From positions 1 to 27,275 of the forward strand of contig JBBILG010000012.1 of the NCBI GenBank assembly GCA_037445085.1: a stretch of DNA of 27,275 nucleotides, read 5' to 3'. Both the position numbers and the translations under genes were made by a program. A model generated the notes under the pieces. That model searched no databases and was not told where the DNA came from. It saw nothing but the letters and a program-made list of their open reading frames with translations. The stretch comes from JBBILG01 sp037445085 (GTDB lineage Bacteria > Pseudomonadota > Gammaproteobacteria > Burkholderiales > Methylophilaceae). Shown in pieces: positions 22,326-27,275 of this stretch (positions are counted from its first letter, which is position 1; each line of letters opens with the position of its first letter).

Positions 22326-22951
22326 TGAACATGCACGGAAACTGGGAACCGCAGGGGCTCGGTTACATCCCCATGGTGATCGAGCAGAGCGGGCGCGGCG
22401 AGCGCGCCTACGACATCTACTCGCGTCTGCTCAAGGAACGGGTGATCTTTCTGGTGGGGCCGGTCAACGACATGACGGCCAATCTGGTGGTGGCGCAAAT
22501 GCTGTTCCTGGAAGCGGAAAACCCGGACAAGGATATTTTCTTCTACATCAACTCGCCGGGCGGCTCGGTGACCGCCGGCATGGCCATCTACGACACCATG
22601 CGCTTCATCAAGCCCGACGTCAGCACCCTGTGCATCGGCCAAGCCGCCAGCATGGGCGCGTTGCTGCTGGCGGCCGGCGCCAGGGGCAAGCGCTACTGTC
22701 TGCCCAACTCGCGTGTGATGATCCACCAGCCGCTGGGCGGCTTCCAGGGGCAGGCTTCCGACATCGAGATCCACGCCAAGGAAATCCTCTACCTGCGCCG
22801 GCGCCTCAGTGAAATCCTTGCCGAGCATACGGGTCAAAATATCGAGACCATCGAGCGCGACACCGATCGTGACAACTTCATGAGCGGCGAGCAGTCGGTG
22901 CAGTACGGCCTGGTGGACAAGGTCATTGCCAGCCGCCGTGATGCCGCCTAA
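22325..22951 (+). CDS. clpP: ATP-dependent Clp protease proteolytic subunit
   Basis: A 208-residue serine protease forming the double-heptamer Clp chamber. The catalytic triad is visible as S109 (GQAASMGA), H134 (VMIHQPLGG) and D183 (DTDRDNFM). The oxyanion loop INSPGGSVTAGMAIYDTM is intact, and the N-terminus (MNMHGNWEPQGLGYIPMVIE) includes the usual short propeptide-like stretch. ATG at 22325 overlaps the tig stop; the second ATG at 22331 is an alternative. clpX follows after 38 bp, giving the standard protease-unfoldase pair. Confidence 0.98.
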   Translation: MNMHGNWEPQGLGYIPMVIEQSGRGERAYDIYSRLLKERVIFLVGPVNDMTANLVVAQMLFLEAENPDKDIFFYINSPGGSVTAGMAIYDTMRFIKPDVSTLCIGQAASMGALLLAAGARGKRYCLPNSRVMIHQPLGGFQGQASDIEIHAKEILYLRRRLSEILAEHTGQNIETIERDTDRDNFMSGEQSVQYGLVDKVIASRRDAA

Positions 22952-22989
22952 GATTTGAGTTCAGCAACCAGCGAGATCGAGAACCCGTT

Positions 22990-24258
22990 ATGACCAGCAA
23001 GCCGGAAGGCGAAAAGCTGCTGTACTGCTCCTTCTGCGGCAAGAACCAGCATGAAGTGCGCAAGCTGATCGCCGGGCCTTCGGTATTCATCTGCGATGAG
23101 TGCGTCGACCTGTGCAACGACATCATCCGCGAGGAAGTGCAGCAGGACGGCACGCGCAAGCCGCGTGGCCATTCCCTGCCGACGCCGAAGGAAATCTGCG
23201 ACATCCTCGATCAGTACGTGATCGGCCAGACCGCCGCCAAGAAGATCCTCTCGGTGGCGGTCTACAACCATTACAAGCGCCTGGAGCAGGGCGGGCACAA
23301 GGATGACGTCGAAATCGCCAAGAGCAACATCCTGCTCATCGGCCCGACCGGCTCCGGCAAGACCCTGCTGGCGCAGACCCTGGCGCGCCTGCTCGACGTG
23401 CCCTTCGTCATCGCCGACGCAACCACCCTCACCGAAGCCGGCTATGTCGGCGAGGATGTTGAGAACATCATGCAGAAGCTGCTGCAGAAGTGTGAATACG
23501 ACGTGGAAAAGGCGCAGCGCGGCATCGTCTACATCGACGAGATCGACAAGATCTCGCGCAAATCGGACAATCCCTCCATCACCCGTGACGTGTCGGGCGA
23601 GGGCGTGCAGCAGGCGCTGCTCAAGCTGATCGAAGGCACTATCGCTTCGGTGCCGCCGCAGGGGGGGCGCAAGCATCCCAACCAGGAGTTCGTCCAGCTC
23701 GATACCACCAACATCCTGTTCGTCTGCGGCGGCGCCTTCGACGGCCTGGACCGGATCATACGCGCGCGCTCGGAAAAGGGCGGCATCGGCTTCGGCGCCG
23801 AGGTGAGGAGCAAGGACGACGCCCGCGCCGTGGGCGAGGTGCTACGCGAGGTGGAGCCTGAAGATCTGATCAAGTTCGGCCTCATTCCCGAGTTCGTTGG
23901 CCGTCTGCCGGCGGTGGCGACGCTGGAGTCGCTGGACGAGGCGGCGCTGATGCAGATTCTGGTGGAACCCAAGAACGCACTCGTCAAACAATATGTCAAA
24001 CTGTTCAGGATGGAGGGCGTGGATCTGGAATTCCGTGATTCCGCCCTGCGTCTGGTGGCAAAAAAGGCGCTGGAACGCAAGACCGGCGCGCGTGGCCTGC
24101 GCTCCATCCTCGAACATGCGCTGATCGACATCATGTTCGAGTTGCCGTCCATGGCCAATCTGAGCAAGGTCGTGGTGGACGAGGGCGTCATCGGCGGCGA
24201 GTCGCAACCCCTGCTGATCTATGCCGACCAGCCGCGCGTTGCCGAATCCGCAAGCTGA
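22990..24258 (+). CDS. clpX: ATP-dependent Clp protease ATP-binding subunit ClpX
   Basis: A 422-residue AAA+ unfoldase that recognises tagged substrates and feeds them to ClpP. The N-terminal zinc-binding domain has C13, C16, C35 and C38 (LLYCSFCGKN and FICDECVDLC). Walker A is GPTGSGKT at residues 118-125, Walker B is IVYIDEIDKIS, and the pore loop is GYVGED. The sensor 2/arginine region lies in ERKTGARGLRSILE. Length and order match the family. No separate promoter is evident in the 38-bp gap after clpP, so the two are probably co-transcribed with tig. Confidence 0.98.
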   Translation: MTSKPEGEKLLYCSFCGKNQHEVRKLIAGPSVFICDECVDLCNDIIREEVQQDGTRKPRGHSLPTPKEICDILDQYVIGQTAAKKILSVAVYNHYKRLEQGGHKDDVEIAKSNILLIGPTGSGKTLLAQTLARLLDVPFVIADATTLTEAGYVGEDVENIMQKLLQKCEYDVEKAQRGIVYIDEIDKISRKSDNPSITRDVSGEGVQQALLKLIEGTIASVPPQGGRKHPNQEFVQLDTTNILFVCGGAFDGLDRIIRARSEKGGIGFGAEVRSKDDARAVGEVLREVEPEDLIKFGLIPEFVGRLPAVATLESLDEAALMQILVEPKNALVKQYVKLFRMEGVDLEFRDSALRLVAKKALERKTGARGLRSILEHALIDIMFELPSMANLSKVVVDEGVIGGESQPLLIYADQPRVAESAS

Positions 24259-24289
24259 GCCGCGGTGCGGCCTGTCTGCCCGGCCCGCC

Positions 24290-24318
24290 CTTGAAGTGGG
24301 CCCGGCCGCCCCCATCAT
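24290..24318 (+). promoter_or_regulatory. Sigma-32 (heat-shock) promoter for lon
   Basis: CTTGAA (24290-24295), a 14-nt spacer and CCCCATCAT (24310-24318) match the RpoH consensus CTTGAAA-N11-16-CCCCATNT very well. lon is a classic heat-shock gene. Transcription would start near 24325, about 40 nt before the start codon. Confidence 0.85.
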
Positions 24319-24328
24319 ATCCTTGTCT

Positions 24329-24347
24329 GCCCGGCCGTTTGCCGGGC
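24329..24347 (+). other. Hairpin in the lon leader
   Basis: GCCCGGC (24329-24335) pairs perfectly with GCCGGGC (24341-24347) around CGTTT, at the very 5' end of the predicted heat-shock transcript. It may stabilise the message end. Its left arm lies in a 13-nt direct repeat, TGTCTGCCCGGCC, at 24273-24285 and 24324-24336, which flanks the promoter. Confidence 0.5.
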
Positions 24348-24365
24348 GCTAGCGAAAGCTCGTAC

Positions 24366-26801
24366 ATGACTGACAACACCGCCTCCGAATTCTCCCTGGA
24401 AAACGGCCTGCTGCCGCTGCTGCCGCTGCGCGACGTGGTCGTCTATCCGCATCTGGTGATCCCCCTGTTCGTCGGCCGTGCCAAGTCGGTGAAGGCGCTG
24501 GAGACCGCCACCGAGCAGCACAAGCAGATCCTGCTGGTGGCGCAGAAGTCGCCCAACAAGGACGAGCCGGAAGCTGGCGATCTCTATCCGGTCGGCACCG
24601 TGGCCACCGTGCTGCAGATGCTCAAGCTGCCGGACGGCACCGTCAAGGTGCTGGTGGAAGGCGTGCAGCGCGCGCGTGTGCTGGAATTGGCAGAAAGCGA
24701 CGGGATGTTCGTCGCCCGCGTGGAACGAATCGAGCCGACCAGCGCCAGCGGCAACAGCGAAGTGCAGGCGCTGATGCGTGCGGTGTTCGGCCAGTTTGAC
24801 CAGTACGTCAAGCTGCACAAGAAGATTCCGCCGGAGGTGCTGACCTCGCTCGTCACCATCGACGACGGCGGGCGTCTGGCCGACACCATCACCGCCCACC
24901 TGCCGCTCAAGCTGGAAGAGAAGCAGCGTATCCTGGAAATCGAGGACGTGGCACGCCGGCTCGAACACCTGCTCGGGCTGCTGGAGGCCGAGATCGACAT
25001 CCTGCAGGTGGAAAAGCGCATCCGCGGCCGCGTCAAGCGGCAGATGGAAAAGAGCCAGCGCGAGTACTACCTCAACGAACAGGTCAAGGCCATCCAGAAG
25101 GAGCTCGGCGAGCAGGACGAGAGTGCCGAGATCGAGGAACTGGAAGCCCGCATCAAGGCCGCGCGCATGCCCAAGGAGGCCCTCAACAAGGTGCAGAACG
25201 AGCTGAAAAAGCTCAAGATGATGTCGCCGATGTCGGCCGAGGCCACCGTGGTGCGCAACTACATCGACACCCTGGTCGGTCTGCCGTGGAAAAAGAAGAC
25301 CAAGATCAGCAAGGATTTGCAGGCGGCGGAAAAAATCCTCGATGCCGATCACTACGGCCTGGAGAAGGTCAAGGAGCGCATCATCGAATATCTCGCCGTG
25401 CAGCAGCGGGTGGACAAGCTGAAGGCGCCCATCCTGTGCCTGGTCGGCCCGCCCGGCGTGGGCAAGACCTCCCTCGGCCAGAGCATCGCCCGCGCGGTCA
25501 ACCGCAAGTTCGTGCGTATGGCGCTGGGCGGCGTGCGCGACGAATCGGAAATCCGCGGCCACCGCCGCACCTACATCGGCTCCATGCCCGGCAAGGTGTT
25601 GCAGAGCATGGCCAAGGTCGGCGTGCGCAATCCGTTGTTCCTGCTGGATGAGGTCGACAAGATGGGCATGGATTTTCGCGGCGACCCCTCGGCGGCGCTG
25701 CTGGAAGTGCTGGATCCGGAACAGAACCACACCTTCGTCGATCACTACGTCGAGGTGGAATACGACCTTTCCGACGTGATGTTCGTGGCGACTTCCAACT
25801 CGCTCAACATCCCACCCGCGCTGCTGGACCGCATGGAAGTGATCCGCCTTGCCGGCTACACCGAGGACGAGAAGGTCAGCATCGCCATGAACTACCTGCT
25901 GCCCAAGCAGCTCAGGACGCACGGCCTCAAGGGAGGCGAAATCCGCATTTCCGAGAACACGGTGCGCGATATCGTGCGTTACTACACGCGCGAGGCCGGC
26001 GTGCGCAGCCTGGAACGCGAGATTTCCAAGATCTGCCGCAAGGTGGTCAAGGAGCTGCTCACGGCCAAGGACAAGACCGCCAGGGTGCGCCGCATCAGTG
26101 TCACGCCGCGCAGCCTGGAAAAGTACCTGGGCGTGCCGCGCTATGATTTCGGCGTCGCCAGCAAGGAGAACCAGGTCGGCCAGGTCACCGGGCTTGCCTG
26201 GACCGAGGTGGGCGGCGAACTGCTCACCATCGAGGCCGTGCTGATGCCGGGCAAGGGCAAGACCATCACCACCGGCAAGCTGGGCGATGTCATGCAGGAA
26301 TCCATCCAGGCGGCGATGAGCGTGGTGCGCAGCCGCTCACGCCGGCTCGGCGTCGTGGACGATTTCTACGAGAAGAACGACATCCACATCCACCTGCCGG
26401 AAGGCGCGACACCCAAGGACGGCCCGAGCGCCGGCATTGCCATGTGCACGGCGCTGGTTTCGGTGCTCACCGGCATCCCGGTACGCGCCGACGTGGCGAT
26501 GACGGGCGAAATCACTCTGCGCGGCGAGGTGCTGCCCATCGGCGGACTCAAGGAAAAGCTGCTGGCCGCCCACCGCGGTGGCATCAGTACCGTGCTGATT
26601 CCACAGCAAAACGTCAAGGATCTGGTGGAAATCCCGGCGAACATCAAGAATCATCTGGATATCCATCCGGTCAGGTGGATCGACGAGGTGCTGGAAGTCG
26701 CCTTGGAACGCATGCCGGAGCCGGTGGAGGAGGCCGGGCCGGTGGCGGGGATACACCATGCCCCTGCCGAAGGGGAGCCCGCGCCTGCCGTCACGCACTG
26801 A
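24366..26801 (+). CDS. lon: ATP-dependent Lon protease
   Basis: A full-length 811-residue LonA protease that degrades misfolded and regulatory proteins. It has the N-terminal substrate domain (LPLLPLRDVVVYPHLVIPLF), a coiled-coil middle (KRQMEKSQREYYLNEQVKAI), the AAA+ module with Walker A GPPGVGKT at residues 361-368 and Walker B FLLDEVDKM, and the protease domain with the catalytic dyad S688 (KDGPSAGIA) and K731 (GGLKEKLLAAHRGG). ATG at 24366 was chosen because it begins the conserved N-terminus; the frame extends upstream only through the promoter. No strong ribosome binding site precedes it. It is under the adjacent heat-shock promoter. Confidence 0.98.
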   Translation: MTDNTASEFSLENGLLPLLPLRDVVVYPHLVIPLFVGRAKSVKALETATEQHKQILLVAQKSPNKDEPEAGDLYPVGTVATVLQMLKLPDGTVKVLVEGVQRARVLELAESDGMFVARVERIEPTSASGNSEVQALMRAVFGQFDQYVKLHKKIPPEVLTSLVTIDDGGRLADTITAHLPLKLEEKQRILEIEDVARRLEHLLGLLEAEIDILQVEKRIRGRVKRQMEKSQREYYLNEQVKAIQKELGEQDESAEIEELEARIKAARMPKEALNKVQNELKKLKMMSPMSAEATVVRNYIDTLVGLPWKKKTKISKDLQAAEKILDADHYGLEKVKERIIEYLAVQQRVDKLKAPILCLVGPPGVGKTSLGQSIARAVNRKFVRMALGGVRDESEIRGHRRTYIGSMPGKVLQSMAKVGVRNPLFLLDEVDKMGMDFRGDPSAALLEVLDPEQNHTFVDHYVEVEYDLSDVMFVATSNSLNIPPALLDRMEVIRLAGYTEDEKVSIAMNYLLPKQLRTHGLKGGEIRISENTVRDIVRYYTREAGVRSLEREISKICRKVVKELLTAKDKTARVRRISVTPRSLEKYLGVPRYDFGVASKENQVGQVTGLAWTEVGGELLTIEAVLMPGKGKTITTGKLGDVMQESIQAAMSVVRSRSRRLGVVDDFYEKNDIHIHLPEGATPKDGPSAGIAMCTALVSVLTGIPVRADVAMTGEITLRGEVLPIGGLKEKLLAAHRGGISTVLIPQQNVKDLVEIPANIKNHLDIHPVRWIDEVLEVALERMPEPVEEAGPVAGIHHAPAEGEPAPAVTH

Positions 26802-26824
26802 CGTGCCCATCTGCGCGGGAAAGC

Positions 26825-26854
26825 TTGACACGCCGAATTGCCGCTTGATATAAA
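26825..26854 (+). promoter_or_regulatory. Sigma-70 promoter for hupB
   Basis: A perfect TTGACA (26825-26830) and TATAAA (26849-26854) are separated by 18 nt. The position, 57 nt before the hupB start, fits the high expression expected of HU and makes hupB independent of lon. Confidence 0.8.
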
Positions 26855-26910
26855 GCGGTTTGCAGGGATGGCCTGTGTGAACGTCAATAACATTAGAAAG
26901 GGGATTGCTC

Positions 26911-27183
26911 GTGAATAAGTCTGAACTGATTGATCAAATCGCCAAGGAGGCGGACATTTCCAAGGTTGCCGCCGGGCGGGCGCTGGACGCAGCGACCGGT
27001 GCAATCGCCAGGGCTCTGAAATCCGGTGACACGGTCACCCTGATCGGCTTCGGTACTTTCTATGTGGGCGAACGCGCGGCACGCAGCGGCCGCAATCCCA
27101 GAACCGGTGCCACCATCAAGATCGGCGCCGCCAAGTCTCCCAAGTTTCGCGCTGGCAAGGCGCTCAAGGATGCGGTAAACTAG
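26911..27183 (+). CDS. hupB: DNA-binding protein HU, beta-type
   Basis: A 90-residue HU protein, exactly the family length when started at GTG 26911 (NKSELIDQIAKEADISK). The DNA-binding arm contains RSGRNPRTGATIKI, with the conserved RNP turn, and GFGTFYV precedes it. HU bends and compacts DNA as a dimer. AAAGGGG lies 7 nt upstream of the GTG, supporting this start over the TTG two codons earlier. It follows lon, as in many proteobacteria, but has its own promoter. Confidence 0.97.
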   Translation: MNKSELIDQIAKEADISKVAAGRALDAATGAIARALKSGDTVTLIGFGTFYVGERAARSGRNPRTGATIKIGAAKSPKFRAGKALKDAVN

Positions 27184-27204
27184 TTTGCTTCATTTGTTCG
27201 CCAG

Positions 27205-27275
27205 GGGTGCTTAGCTCAGCTGGTAGAGCGTCGCCCTTACAAGGCGAATGTCGGCGGTTCGACCCCGTCAGCACC
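27205..27275 (+). tRNA. tRNA-Val(TAC), 3' end truncated by the window
   Basis: The acceptor strand GGGTGCT, a D arm with GCTCAGCTGGTAGAGC, the anticodon stem TCGCC/GGCGA with loop CTTACAA (anticodon TAC) and a T arm with GGTTCGACCCC are visible. The window ends in AGCACC, so the last acceptor base, the discriminator and the CCA are missing. Confidence 0.95.

Overview
The window is a high-GC (about two-thirds GC by eye) proteobacterial chromosome segment. It comes from a methylotroph that handles formaldehyde in two ways at once: ribulose monophosphate (RuMP) assimilation (tal, two tandem hps genes, phi) and tetrahydromethanopterin (H4MPT)-linked oxidation (two fae genes and a cofactor-biosynthesis cluster). 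RuMP plus H4MPT plus the tRNA-Leu/tig-clpP-clpX-lon-hupB/tRNA-Val block fits a gammaproteobacterial methanotroph (Methylococcales type) or a betaproteobacterial methylotroph. No methane or methanol oxidation gene lies in the window, so the two cannot be separated here.

Layout. 1-2981: 3' part of an AddA/RecB-like helicase-nuclease, cut by the window edge. 2988-3620 (-): LuxR-type regulator, divergent from the RuMP genes across a 327-bp non-coding region. 3948-7127: tal, hps1, hps2, phi, closed by a strong intrinsic terminator. 7283-7801: truncated-hemoglobin-like protein that appears to lack the proximal heme histidine. 8022-9258: two fae genes sharing a 338-bp block with no nucleotide difference, then a terminator. 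9290-9991 (-): HisA/HisF-like TIM barrel. 9992-14388: ATP-grasp ligase, ASKHA-fold MfnF-like protein, PabB, MfnE-like kinase and pterin carbinolamine dehydratase; the first four overlap their neighbours. 14426-20042 (-): three-gene CzcCBA-type RND efflux system. 20131-20665: a polyhydroxyalkanoate-system protein and a small unknown protein, convergent and overlapping. 20906 to the end: tRNA-Leu(TAG), tig, clpP, clpX, lon, hupB and a tRNA-Val(TAC) truncated by the window edge.

How the genes work together. Fae condenses formaldehyde with H4MPT, while Hps fixes it onto ribulose 5-phosphate and Phi isomerises the product to fructose 6-phosphate; transaldolase helps regenerate the acceptor. The 9290-14388 genes resemble archaeal methanofuran/methanopterin biosynthesis enzymes (MfnD, MfnE and MfnF relatives), and PabB would supply 4-aminobenzoate for the pterin cofactor. 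They probably build the cofactors used by the Fae-dependent pathway. The exact reactions in bacteria, especially that of the HisA-like protein, are inference. The last third is housekeeping protein quality control, with a good sigma-32-type heat-shock promoter in front of lon.

Most notable for follow-up: the globin without a proximal histidine among C1 genes; the HisA-like/ATP-grasp pair whose start codons abut back to back; homogenised fae and hps duplicates; and structured leaders ahead of tal and fae1.
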